64,000 nt of DNA, taken from positions 1 to 64,000 of the forward strand of contig CAIWCC010000079.1 of the NCBI GenBank assembly GCA_903911085.1. Reading direction: 5' to 3'. Below, in pieces: positions 53,587 to 61,536 of this stretch. Below the pieces are notes generated by a model that had not been told where the DNA came from, did no database searches, and saw only the letters and a program-made list of their open reading frames with translations. A program made the translations under genes and the position numbers. This DNA comes from an uncultured Bacteroidales bacterium (GTDB taxonomy: Bacteria; Bacteroidota; Bacteroidia; Bacteroidales; Paludibacteraceae). Each line of letters begins with the position of its first letter. Positions within the stretch are counted from its first letter, which is position 1.

Positions 53587-53788
53587 TGTTGAGGAATGAT
53601 GTTAGAGCCAGGAGCTAGAAATTTGAATTAAATTGAATATGTTTTTGATTTTTTACCGACTATAATAAAGGACTTTAGAGCAAAGAACCAAGAGCAAAGA
53701 CAAGACGTAGTTTATCTATATTTTAGTAAATTCAAAGCGTAGTTTATAAATGACGTTTATTATAGTAGAAGTAGAAATAAAAAAAATA

Positions 53789-53818
53789 AACCACTATTCG
53801 ATTTTTCGAATAGTGGTT
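53789..53818 (-). terminator. Hairpin terminator
   Basis: A 12-base perfect stem (53789-53800 with 53807-53818); on the minus strand it is followed by a run of T's. It ends the PAS-protein transcript. Confidence 0.88.
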
Positions 53819-53841
53819 CAAATTAAGTAAGAAATATAATT

Positions 53842-54450
53842 TTAACGATTTTGGTCTTGTAATAATTGAATAGTTTTTTTGAGTTCCGATTCTACCTTTT
53901 TAATTTCAGAAATGTCTGTCATGGTAATCAAACATTTACCACTATCTTTTTTGACGATTGCATCTACTTTGACATTCAACGAATTATCAACGTTATCAGT
54001 TTTATGAATTAAAATTAATTCACAGCTTTCTTTTTCGTTGAACATGAATGATCTGTCCAATAACATGTTAAATGTACTCAATGAATCGTGAGAAATATAT
54101 AGACCAAATCTTTTGTTCTTTAGATGTATACGATCGCAGCCAAGCATGGCAGCAGCCGAAAGGTTCAATTCAATGATTACACCTTCTTTTGAGAGCGTAA
54201 TATATCCAGTCGGTGCAAAGTCGTATAAATCAATATATTTGGTAATTGCATCATAGGCTTGATTCTGAACTTTTTTCAGTTCTTCATTTTGCATTTCCAG
54301 CTCAATTTGATGAACCTGCAATTCGTGTATCAACCTCAAATTATCAAATTCAGTTAAATCGGAATGAGGTTGCTTTACATTTTTCAACTCCTCTTCGGCT
54401 ATAAGTCTGAGGAGTGTTGCTTCATTTACGGCTTTGTCCTGATTTTTCAT
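53842..54450 (-). CDS. PAS-domain protein without output domain
   Basis: A 202-residue cytoplasmic protein. The N-terminal part (about 30-70) is a coiled coil with the conserved RLIHELQVHQIELEMQNEELKK pattern. It is followed by a PAS domain (about 75-190, with APTGYITLSKEGVIIELNLSAAAMLG and LITMTDISEIKK). There is no kinase, GGDEF or receiver domain, so it may act as a sensory partner or be a truncated kinase sensor. A TACATTTG -7 match at 54517-54524 precedes it. Its sequence resembles the N-terminal sensor halves of Bacteroidota hybrid kinases. Confidence 0.85.
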   Translation of the reverse strand: MKNQDKAVNEATLLRLIAEEELKNVKQPHSDLTEFDNLRLIHELQVHQIELEMQNEELKKVQNQAYDAITKYIDLYDFAPTGYITLSKEGVIIELNLSAAAMLGCDRIHLKNKRFGLYISHDSLSTFNMLLDRSFMFNEKESCELILIHKTDNVDNSLNVKVDAIVKKDSGKCLITMTDISEIKKVESELKKTIQLLQDQNR

Positions 54451-54701
54451 GATTTATAAAGTTTATGTAATGAAATTGGGAATTTTCTGACAAACAGTCA
54501 ATACTTTTTAGACATGCAAATGTAGTCATTTAATTCGCAATTATTCTGATAATCAATTTATTTCTTGTGGAATTAATATTTCAGTGTAAAATTATTGTAA
54601 AATTGCTTGGTAGATGTTCATGTCATTTTTTTGTAACTACTCAGTACCTCATTAGTTAATCAATTATATGTTCATTAGGTTGAACTATAATAGAATAAGT
54701 C

Positions 54702-54822
54702 TTTACCCCGGTAGGGGTTAAATGTGATTAACCCCCAGTAAGCGAAGCGCAACTGGGGGATGAAGTGAACTTAAGACCCTACATTTGATTTTCAGTTCGA
54801 CTAGTCGAACTGAAAATCAAAT
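54702..54822. repeat. REP-like hairpin cluster with 40-base perfect palindrome
   Basis: Three consecutive inverted repeats: ACCCC/GGGGT (54705-54718), CCCCCAGT/ACTGGGGG (54732-54759, 12-base loop AAGCGAAGCGCA) and a perfect 40-base palindrome (54783-54822). The element is GC-rich compared with its surroundings. It looks like a dispersed REP or MITE-type repeat. Confidence 0.78.
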
Positions 54823-54896
54823 AATTACAAAACGATTTGGTTGCTAAGTAGTTACCCTTTTTTTTGATTTGTACAAGCCAACGAAATAGTGAAATC

Positions 54897-54961
54897 TGTG
54901 AATATTGTAATACTTACGCCAAATTATGTAAGGTGCAACCACTTTAGAAACCGTTACTTTG
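54897..54961 (+). promoter_or_regulatory. Two-box stress promoter (member 6)
   Basis: Box 1 TGTGAATATTGTAATAC at 54897 (TGTAA at 54906). Box 2 TGTAA at 54927. TTACTTTG with TTTG at 54958. Spacings are 21 and 31. The position excludes the upstream in-frame start at 54959, so translation begins at 54998. Confidence 0.8.
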
Positions 54962-54997
54962 CAGAGTGAAAATTTATTCACCATTAAATTAGAATTT

Positions 54998-55741
54998 ATG
55001 AAAACGAAAAAACTAGTATCCATCTTTGCCGTAGTAGCGTTGGTTTTATTTAGTGGTTGTAAAAATGATGAACCAAATGTTAACGCAGATAATCCAACTG
55101 CAATACCAGATCAAACCATAATCATGCCTACCGTGCCCATGGCAGGTGCTGCTGACTTTGCTTTATTAGCTGGTTCAGCCATTACCAGCACTGGCGCAAC
55201 CGACATTACTGGCAATTTGGGATTAAGTCCTGGGTCGTCAATAGGCGGTTTTCCTCCTGGAATTTTAAATGGAACACAACAGATTAATACCAATTTGGCT
55301 ACTCAAGCAAAACTAGACCTAACAGCAGCATATAACGATGCAGCTGGACGAACGAGTACTGATATTGTTACTTTGTCGGGCAATATTGGTGGACTGACAC
55401 TTACTCCAGGTCTTTACAAAACTACATCATCGCTTGCCATTTCGTCGGGCGACCTAACATTCGATGCCAAAGGAAATGCAGATGCGGTATTTATTATTCA
55501 GATAGCTTCTTCATTGACAACTACTTCGGGGCGACAGGTGTTTCTAAAAAATAATGCCTCGGCTTCCAATATTTTTTGGCAGGTGGGTAGTTCAGCCACT
55601 TTTGGAACTACATCGGTTTTTAAAGGAACAATCATGGCCATGCAATCCATTACTTTCAATACCGGAGCAACATTACAAGGTAGAGCAATGGCAAGAACAG
55701 GCGGTATTGTATTGGCAGGCAATAAGATAATTAATAATTAA
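54998..55741 (+). CDS. DUF3494 ice-binding-family lipoprotein
   Basis: A 247-residue protein. The lipoprotein signal ends at LFSGC (Cys20). From about residue 48 it is one DUF3494 domain, a right-handed beta-helix found in ice-binding and adhesion proteins (FALLAGSAITSTGATDITGNLGLSPGS in parts, about 50-76; NIFWQVGSSATFG; FKGTIMAMQSITF). Family members bind ice, but others act in adhesion or envelope contexts, so ice binding is a hypothesis. Controlled by a two-box stress promoter. It is followed after 190 bases by DUF6629. Confidence 0.9.
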   Translation: MKTKKLVSIFAVVALVLFSGCKNDEPNVNADNPTAIPDQTIIMPTVPMAGAADFALLAGSAITSTGATDITGNLGLSPGSSIGGFPPGILNGTQQINTNLATQAKLDLTAAYNDAAGRTSTDIVTLSGNIGGLTLTPGLYKTTSSLAISSGDLTFDAKGNADAVFIIQIASSLTTTSGRQVFLKNNASASNIFWQVGSSATFGTTSVFKGTIMAMQSITFNTGATLQGRAMARTGGIVLAGNKIINN

Positions 55742-55787
55742 TAATTGATAATTTGAGCAATTTATTTTGTTGTGATTTTCTTTTTTG

Positions 55788-55852
55788 TGTGAATTATGTA
55801 ACTTAAATTTATTTGGATATAACTTTAACCAATAAGTAGATATATATCTTTG
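55788..55852 (+). promoter_or_regulatory. Two-box stress promoter (member 7)
   Basis: Box 1 TGTGAATTATGTAACTT at 55788 (TGTAA 55797). Box 2 TATAA at 55818 (one change from TGTAA). TATCTTTG with TTTG at 55849. Spacings are 21 and 31. It precedes DUF6629. Confidence 0.78.
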
Positions 55853-55932
55853 CAAACAGTATTATATAAATAAAATGTAATAAAAGATTTGTATTCTCAA
55901 GTCAATTTTTATCTGGTTAAATATTTGAAAAT

Positions 55933-56595
55933 ATGTGTTTTTCAACCGAAGCAAGTTTTATAGGAGGTGCAGCAATTATTGCTATTGGGGTGGTCACTTT
56001 ACAAAAAGTACATAAACCATCACAAATAGTATTTGCTTGCATTCCATTGTTTTTTGGCTTACAACAATTGGCTGAGGGTTTTGTGTGGTTGTCGTTGCAA
56101 AATCCATATTATAAGGATTTTATGATGCCAGCAACTTACACTTTCTTAATTATGGCCGAAGTATTCTGGCCATTCATGACTCCTTTGGCTATATTGTTGA
56201 TGGAAAGAAATAAGAACCGCAAAAAGATATTGTGGGTACTCTTAGGTATGGGAGTTTCTGTATCTATTTATTTCACTTTTTGCCTCTTATTTTATAATGT
56301 TACACCCGCAATTAGAGGTTATCATATTGAATATGTAGAAGGTTATCCTCAATCAATCAAATTATTCGTTTTCGGCATTTATTTAATAGCGTCCATAACT
56401 CCACTTTTTGTTTCTACCATCAAAAGGGTTTATATTTTAGGTGCCCTAATGGCATTGTCTTGTTTGATGACTATGATATTTTTTGCACAGTTTCTCACTT
56501 CAGTTTGGTGTTTCTTTGGTGCTTTAATTAGTATGGTTATACTTTGGATACTCAGAGATGCGCGACGGAAGTTTTTCATTGAAAGAACGATATAA
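55933..56595 (+). CDS. DUF6629 membrane protein
   Basis: A 220-residue polytopic membrane protein with about seven spans. The opening MCFSTEASFIGGAAIIAIGVVTL and IPLFFGLQQLAEGFVWLSL are characteristic of the DUF6629 family. Cysteine and aromatic residues near the N-terminus are conserved. Function unknown. It is transcribed from its own two-box promoter and sits between an ice-binding protein and the AraC-type regulator, both under the same promoter type. Confidence 0.82.
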   Translation: MCFSTEASFIGGAAIIAIGVVTLQKVHKPSQIVFACIPLFFGLQQLAEGFVWLSLQNPYYKDFMMPATYTFLIMAEVFWPFMTPLAILLMERNKNRKKILWVLLGMGVSVSIYFTFCLLFYNVTPAIRGYHIEYVEGYPQSIKLFVFGIYLIASITPLFVSTIKRVYILGALMALSCLMTMIFFAQFLTSVWCFFGALISMVILWILRDARRKFFIERTI

Positions 56596-56615
56596 TAATC
56601 TGCATATATCAAATG

Positions 56616-56680
56616 TGTGAATTATGTAACTTATTTCCTTTGTTATGTAATGTCTTAAGCTATAAATAACAGTACCTTTA
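56616..56680 (+). promoter_or_regulatory. Two-box stress promoter (member 8), regulator gene
   Basis: Box 1 TGTGAATTATGTAACTT at 56616 (TGTAA 56625), identical to member 7. Box 2 TGTAA at 56646. TACCTTTA with TTTA at 56677, the only case with A in the last position. Spacings are 21 and 31. It lies before the AraC-type regulator gene. Confidence 0.8.
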
Positions 56681-56708
56681 CCCCATATTTTTTTATTAAA
56701 AAACTATT

Positions 56709-57269
56709 TTGAAACTATTTATCAAATATATGGTCAGCAATCGCTGTAAAATGGCGGTGAAAGAAGAGCTCAAAAAGCTTGGGCTTCACTATATTGTGGT
56801 GGAGTTAGGTGAAGTAGAAGTAATGGAGAATTTAACTCTTAATCAAAGAAGCGAACTCAAAGAGGCTTTAAATCATTCTGGTCTGGAATTGATGGATGAT
56901 AAACGAGCGGTGTTGATTGAGAAAATTAAAAATGTGATTATTGATATGGTTCATCATTCTGACGAAGTGATTAAAGTCAATTTTTCGGAGTATTTAAGCG
57001 AAAAACTAAATCATGATTACACATATCTTGCCAATTTATTTTCTGAAATTCAGGGTGTTACAATCGAACATTTTATTATTAATCATAAAATTGAGCGAAT
57101 AAAGGAATTAATAATCTATGATGAGTTAAATATTTCAGAAATTGCATGGAAAATGAATTACAGCAGTGTGGCGCATTTGTCCAACCAATTTAAAAAAGTT
57201 ACTGGTCTTTCGCCTTCGCATTTCAAAAAAATGAAAGATAAGCGAAGAAGTCCACTTGAAGATATTTAA
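56709..57269 (+). CDS. AraC-type regulator with degenerate HMA-like N-terminus
   Basis: A 186-residue regulator. The TTG at 56709 is preferred to the ATG at 56730 because relatives begin MKxxIKNMVCxRC, and the first strand would be lost otherwise. The N-terminal half (1-70) resembles a heavy-metal-associated ferredoxin-like fold: IKYMVSNRC, then LGLHYIVVELGEVEV. The first of the two metal-binding cysteines is Ser here. The C-terminal AraC domain (about 95-180) has two HTH units (DYTYLANLFSEIQGVTIEHF and LNISEIAWKMNYSSVAHLSNQFKKVTGLSPSHFKKMK, positions about 108-127 and 140-176). It carries the two-box promoter and could be the regulon controller. Confidence 0.87.
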   Translation: MKLFIKYMVSNRCKMAVKEELKKLGLHYIVVELGEVEVMENLTLNQRSELKEALNHSGLELMDDKRAVLIEKIKNVIIDMVHHSDEVIKVNFSEYLSEKLNHDYTYLANLFSEIQGVTIEHFIINHKIERIKELIIYDELNISEIAWKMNYSSVAHLSNQFKKVTGLSPSHFKKMKDKRRSPLEDI

Positions 57270-57280
57270 GTTAGTGGGTA

Positions 57281-57395
57281 GAAGATGTTGAAGATAAAGA
57301 AGATAAAGAAGATAAAGAAGATAAGAAGTTATAGAAGATACAGAAGATTTTGAAGTTGTCGAAGATGTTGAAGATAAAGAAGTTTCGAAGTTATG
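57281..57395. repeat. Degenerate purine-rich tandem repeat
   Basis: About twelve degenerate copies of a GAAGATAAA-type unit (9 bases, with variants such as GAAGTTATA, GAAGATGTT). It lies just after the regulator stop codon. It resembles the 8-base tract at 25853-26025. Confidence 0.8.
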
Positions 57396-57494
57396 TGAAC
57401 TGATGTGCCTATAGTGGTAATCTCTTTTTTAGTCATAATAAGATTTGAAAATTTCAACCAAAACGAAAAGTACTAGAACCAAAAATATAAAATA

Positions 57495-60400
57495 ATGGAA
57501 CGAACAAATACGCATGATTCATTGTATGCTAGCAGCTTAATTGAGGCTAGCCTCGATCCGTTAATTACCATTGACATAAATGGTAAAATAACAGATATGA
57601 ATCAAGCAAAGGTGAAAATTACAGGTGTTGACCGTGAAAAATTGATAGGTTCTAATTTTTACGATTATTTTACCGACCCAGAAAAAGCCAAAATAGTTTA
57701 TCAGCAAGTTTTTACAAAAGGTACTGTTAAGGATTTACCACTCACTTTCCGTCATGCAAGTGGTAAACTTACCGATGTGCTTTTTAACGGTTCCGTTTAT
57801 AAAGATAGTAACGGTAATGTAATTGGCGCTGTGGTGGTGGCAAGAGATATTACGGAGCAAAAATGGGCTATTAAACTACAGTCTGTTAATAAAAAACTGG
57901 CTTTTCAGAATGATGAAAAAGAAAAGCGTGCTGCCGAATTATTTATTGCCAACAAAGAGCTTGAATTTCAGAATGATGAAAAAGAAAAGCGTGCTGCTGA
58001 ATTATTTATTGCCAACAAAGAGCTTGAATTTCAGAATGATGAAAAAGAAAAACGTGCTGCTGAATTGATTATTGCCAACAAAGAATTGGCTTTTCAGAAC
58101 GATGAAAAAGAAAAACGTGCTGCGGAACTGATTATTGCCAATAAAGAGCTTGTATTTCAGAATGATGAAAAAGAAAAGCGCGCTGAGGAATTGAGTGTTG
58201 CCAACAAAGAACTGGCTTTCCAGAATGATGAAAAAGAAAAGCGTGCTGCTGAACTGATTTTGGCAAACAAAGAACTTGTGTTTCAAAACAAAGAAAAGGA
58301 AAAACGCGCTGCGGAACTGAAAATTGCCGACAAAGAACTTGTTTTTCAGAACGAGGAAAAAGAAAAACGTGCTGCCGAATTGATTATTGCTGATATTGAA
58401 TTGGTTTATCAAACTGGTGAAAAAAAGAAACGTGCTGCGGAACTGAAAATTGCAGATAAAGAGCTTGAATATCAGAACGAAGAAAAAGAAAAGCGAGAAA
58501 CCGAAAAAAATGAACTTGAAGAGATTAGTTATTCACTAAAACTAACGTCGCAATATGCCAGAAGCCTTATTGAGGCTAGTCTTGATCCATTGTTTACAAT
58601 TAATCCCGAAGGGAAAATTACGGATATGAATCAAGCTTCGGTTAATATTACAGGAGTGGCTAGTGAGCATTTAATTGGAACAGATTTCTTCAATTATTTT
58701 ACCGAACCTCAAAAGGCACGCCAAGTGTATCAGGAGGTTTTTGCCAAAGGTTTTGTCGCCGATTACCCTCTAACCATTCGTGATGGAAAGCTTACTGATG
58801 TATTGTTTAACGGATCTGTTTACAAAGACCAAAAAGGCGCCGTAAAAGGTGCTGTGGTGGTGGCGCGCGATATAACAGAGCAAAAACGAATTTCAACGGC
58901 ATTGAATGAAGCCATTGTTTTTGCCGAAATGGCAACTTTAATTGCCGAAGAAGCAAAAAACAAAGCTGAAACTGCAACTCATACTGCCGAAAATGCAGTG
59001 AAAGCAAAACAACAGTTTTTGTCGAATATGAGCCACGAAATTCGTACACCTATGAATGCTATTATTGGGTTCACAAAGGTATTGTTGAAAACTGAAATGA
59101 CTGCCAAACAAAAGGAATATCTCACTGCAATAAAGCTGAGTGGCGATGCGCTGATTGTGCTTATCAATGATATTTTGGATTTGGCTAAGGTGGATGCTGG
59201 TAAAATGACTTTCGAGCAAGTGCCTTTCAAACTGTCGGTTTCGATAGCTGCAATGCTCCATTTGTTCGAATCGAAAATTTGGGAAAAAAACCTTTTGTTG
59301 ATTAAAGAATATGATGATAAAATACCTGAAGTGTTGCTTGGCGATCCAGTGCGACTACATCAAATTATATTAAATTTGGTGAGTAATGCGGTAAAATTTA
59401 CTTCGCAAGGAAATATTACTGTAAGTGTTCGATTGGTGAGCGAAGATGCCGAAAAAGCTGAGGTTGAATTTGCCGTTACAGATACTGGCATAGGCATTTC
59501 TGATAGTAAAATTGAGAAAATATTTGATAATTTTCAGCAAGCATCAAGTGGCACTTCTCGCTTATACGGTGGCACTGGATTGGGTTTGGCTATTGTTAAG
59601 CAACTTGTAGAACCTCAAGGTGGAAAAGTATTGGTTAAAAGCGAAGTTGACAAAGGTTCCACGTTTAGTTTTACACTTAGTTTTCAGAAAACAAATGACG
59701 AAGCTGAAATTGTATCAGAAATTGATAATTTTGATGCAGATATTAGCAATATTAATGTTTTGGTTGTAGAAGATATTCCGCTTAATCAACTGCTGATGAA
59801 AACATTGTTGGATGATTTTGGTTTTGAACGCGATATTGCTTCCAATGGTAAAATTGCCATTGAACGTTTGTTGGCAAAATCCTATGATGTTATTTTAATG
59901 GATTTGCAAATGCCGGAAATGAATGGTTTTGAAGCAACCGATTATATCCGCAATACTATGCATTCCAACATTCCCATCATTGCTCTCACAGCCGATGTTA
60001 CAACTGTTGATTTAGCAAAATGTAGGGCTGTAGGCATGAATGATTATATTGCCAAGCCAGTTGACGAAAAGTTGTTGTACAGTAAAATTGTGAGTTTGGT
60101 TAAAAAAAATTATGTAGAAATAAATCCCAAAGTAGAAGAAGCTAAAATAATAGAAATAAGACAGAAACTAATTGATCTTAAGTATCTTAATATTCGAACA
60201 AAATCCAATCCGATACTAATGATGGAAATGATTTCTCTTTATTTGGAACAAACTCCTACATTAATATCCGCCATGCTACAAAGTATGGAAAACAAGGACT
60301 GGAATTCGCTTTATTCGGCAGTGCACAAAATGATTCCTTCATTCTCAATTATGGGAATGAGCATTGAAACTGAAAATATGGCCAAAAAAGTGCAAGAACT

Positions 60401-60524
60401 TGCAAACAGCCAAGTTCAAATGGGCGATATACACGGAATGGTGGCCGAACTTGGAAGTGTTTGCCGACAAGCATGTGTGGAGCTAGAAATTGAGTTGGAC
60501 AGAATTAAAAATGAAATAAAGTGA
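57495..60524 (+). CDS. Hybrid histidine kinase with repeated coiled coil
   Basis: A 1009-residue cytoplasmic hybrid sensor kinase. In order: PAS1 (about 10-125), nine 21-residue repeats of the FQNDEKEKRAAELIIANKEL type (137-325) plus a partial tenth, PAS2 (about 355-470) very similar to PAS1, HisKA with H514 in SHEIRTPMN, HATPase (about 620-745, with GTGLGLAIV), a receiver domain (D803 in LMDLQMPEMNG) and HPt (H944 in SAVHKM). No transmembrane span, so it senses an intracellular signal. The TGATG overlap with the next gene couples it to the receiver protein. The repeats probably set a long rigid signalling helix. Confidence 0.95.
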   Translation: MERTNTHDSLYASSLIEASLDPLITIDINGKITDMNQAKVKITGVDREKLIGSNFYDYFTDPEKAKIVYQQVFTKGTVKDLPLTFRHASGKLTDVLFNGSVYKDSNGNVIGAVVVARDITEQKWAIKLQSVNKKLAFQNDEKEKRAAELFIANKELEFQNDEKEKRAAELFIANKELEFQNDEKEKRAAELIIANKELAFQNDEKEKRAAELIIANKELVFQNDEKEKRAEELSVANKELAFQNDEKEKRAAELILANKELVFQNKEKEKRAAELKIADKELVFQNEEKEKRAAELIIADIELVYQTGEKKKRAAELKIADKELEYQNEEKEKRETEKNELEEISYSLKLTSQYARSLIEASLDPLFTINPEGKITDMNQASVNITGVASEHLIGTDFFNYFTEPQKARQVYQEVFAKGFVADYPLTIRDGKLTDVLFNGSVYKDQKGAVKGAVVVARDITEQKRISTALNEAIVFAEMATLIAEEAKNKAETATHTAENAVKAKQQFLSNMSHEIRTPMNAIIGFTKVLLKTEMTAKQKEYLTAIKLSGDALIVLINDILDLAKVDAGKMTFEQVPFKLSVSIAAMLHLFESKIWEKNLLLIKEYDDKIPEVLLGDPVRLHQIILNLVSNAVKFTSQGNITVSVRLVSEDAEKAEVEFAVTDTGIGISDSKIEKIFDNFQQASSGTSRLYGGTGLGLAIVKQLVEPQGGKVLVKSEVDKGSTFSFTLSFQKTNDEAEIVSEIDNFDADISNINVLVVEDIPLNQLLMKTLLDDFGFERDIASNGKIAIERLLAKSYDVILMDLQMPEMNGFEATDYIRNTMHSNIPIIALTADVTTVDLAKCRAVGMNDYIAKPVDEKLLYSKIVSLVKKNYVEINPKVEEAKIIEIRQKLIDLKYLNIRTKSNPILMMEMISLYLEQTPTLISAMLQSMENKDWNSLYSAVHKMIPSFSIMGMSIETENMAKKVQELANSQVQMGDIHGMVAELGSVCRQACVELEIELDRIKNEIK
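57903..58469 (+). repeat. Nine in-frame 63-base repeats inside the kinase gene
   Basis: Nine tandem 63-base (21-codon) units encode the coiled coil of the hybrid kinase; the first two units are almost identical and later ones diverge. The length of three heptads keeps the coiled-coil register. Copy number may vary between strains. Confidence 0.92.
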
Positions 60525-60952
60525 TGAAAAATAAAATAAAATTATTTTTGGTAGATGATGACGCCGTGTTTCTTAAATTGTTGGAAATTGAATTTCTGCA
60601 ACATGCCGATTTTACTATCGAAACATACCCCACAGGCGAAAACTGTTTGGATAATCTATCTCACAATCCAGATGTGATTATTTTAGATTATCAACTTGAC
60701 GGCATAGATAAAAATGCTATGAATGGAATACAAACGCTAGATAAAATTAAAGCCTATAATCCAGATATTCCAGTTGTTATGCTTTCGTCGCAAGATAAAA
60801 TAGAGGTGGCAATTGATTGTATGCACCACCGTGCGTTCGATTACGTGGTAAAAAGTGAAACTGCATTTATTCGACTTCAGAAAATTATCACAACCATTTT
60901 CAAATACCAAAAAATTGAAAAGGAATTGAAGTGGTATATGGAAAGAATGTAA
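60524..60952 (+). CDS. Single-domain response regulator (receiver only)
   Basis: A 142-residue protein with only a receiver domain. Acidic residues D11-D13 (FLVDDDAVF), phospho-acceptor D55 (VIILDYQLDG), Ser/Thr of MLSSQDK and Lys of YVVKSE. The ATG at 60524 overlaps the last base of the kinase stop (TGATG); a GTG at 60521 is an alternative. No output domain, so it probably relays phosphate or binds a partner, as CheY or Spo0F do. Partner of the upstream hybrid kinase by position. Confidence 0.92.
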   Translation: MKNKIKLFLVDDDAVFLKLLEIEFLQHADFTIETYPTGENCLDNLSHNPDVIILDYQLDGIDKNAMNGIQTLDKIKAYNPDIPVVMLSSQDKIEVAIDCMHHRAFDYVVKSETAFIRLQKIITTIFKYQKIEKELKWYMERM

Positions 60953-60978
60953 ATAAGTTGACAATTTATAGTTCAAAT

Positions 60979-61071
60979 TTATCCTTCCACAACACTAATT
61001 TCGTCTTCGGTCAATCCATAAATTGCATATAGCATGCGGTTTAATTCGTTGTTAGTGCATTTAATCTCCGC
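60979..61071 (-). pseudogene. Remnant of a DNA methyltransferase C-terminus
   Basis: The minus strand encodes AEIKCTNNELNRMLYAIYGL, then TEDEISVVEG and a stop at 60979, preceded by an in-frame stop at 61072-61074. The ending YxLYGLTEDEIxxVEG is characteristic of the C-terminus of type II/IIG restriction-modification methyltransferases and related proteins in Bacteroidota. No upstream part of the gene remains in this window, so it is a decayed remnant of about 30 codons. Confidence 0.6.
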
Positions 61072-61189
61072 TTAATACTTCGTTGAAATTTTCTTGAAAA
61101 CAATTAATTTTTTTTTCCTTCAAACATATTCCTTAGACTTTATACAGATTAAATTGCTACGCAATTAAAATTAAGAGACTTAACACTAT

Positions 61190-61354
61190 GTGCACATAGA
61201 CCACATAGCTACACTAAGTTTAATTTTATACCAAATATAGACCACTAAGTATAAAACATAAATGTTTTATAGAGAAACAATTGCAGTAAAAAACATTTAT
61301 GTTTTTCCTTAGTGTTCTTCGTTCTGCTGATATTCTTAGTGTATCTATGTGCAC
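61190..61354. repeat. Large imperfect inverted repeat
   Basis: Left arm 61190-61264 and right arm 61294-61354 pair with interruptions: GTGCACATAG/CTATGTGCAC (61190-61199, 61345-61354), TACACTAAG/CTTAGTGTA (61210-61218, 61335-61343), and a 20-base section at 61243-61264 with 61294-61314. Arms match other Bacteroidota intergenic ACTAAG-type repeats. It could form a hairpin of over 50 pairs with a 30-base loop. Confidence 0.78.
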
Positions 61355-61536
61355 TTAGTATCTTAGTGGTAAATCTTAATTCTTTGTTTTTGAGCATAAT
61401 AATCATTTAATCAATATAAACTCTCTTGTTGAAATTCCATTTTAATTAATTCTTATAAATTAGCTGAGTAATTGTAAGAGTCTAAAATTCTGCGTCTTGT
61501 TTTAGCTTTTAACCCCAATATTTTATTTTTCTTAGG

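Larger units (their letters stand above)
53501..53841. other. Intergenic region between MlaE and PAS genes
   Basis: This contains the two-box promoter of the Mla operon (53522-53586) and the terminator of the PAS gene (53789-53818). The section between, about 53590-53780, is degenerate purine-rich sequence with no ORF or element I recognise. Confidence 0.65.
54451..54997. other. Intergenic region with hairpin cluster and stress promoter
   Basis: This region holds the -7 element of the PAS gene (54517-54524, minus), a cluster of three hairpins including a perfect 40-base palindrome (54702-54822), and the two-box promoter (54897-54961) for the ice-binding gene. No ORF is supported. Confidence 0.7.

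Noticed and set aside
57823-58412. Alternative-frame ORFs on both strands inside the kinase gene
   Set aside because: They are shadows of the 63-base repeats. The true frame has PAS, HisKA, HATPase and receiver motifs before and after.
57903-58469. Regular 63-base repeats look like a CRISPR array
   Set aside because: There are no distinct spacers. The repeats are contiguous, in frame and encode a coiled coil. No cas genes are present.
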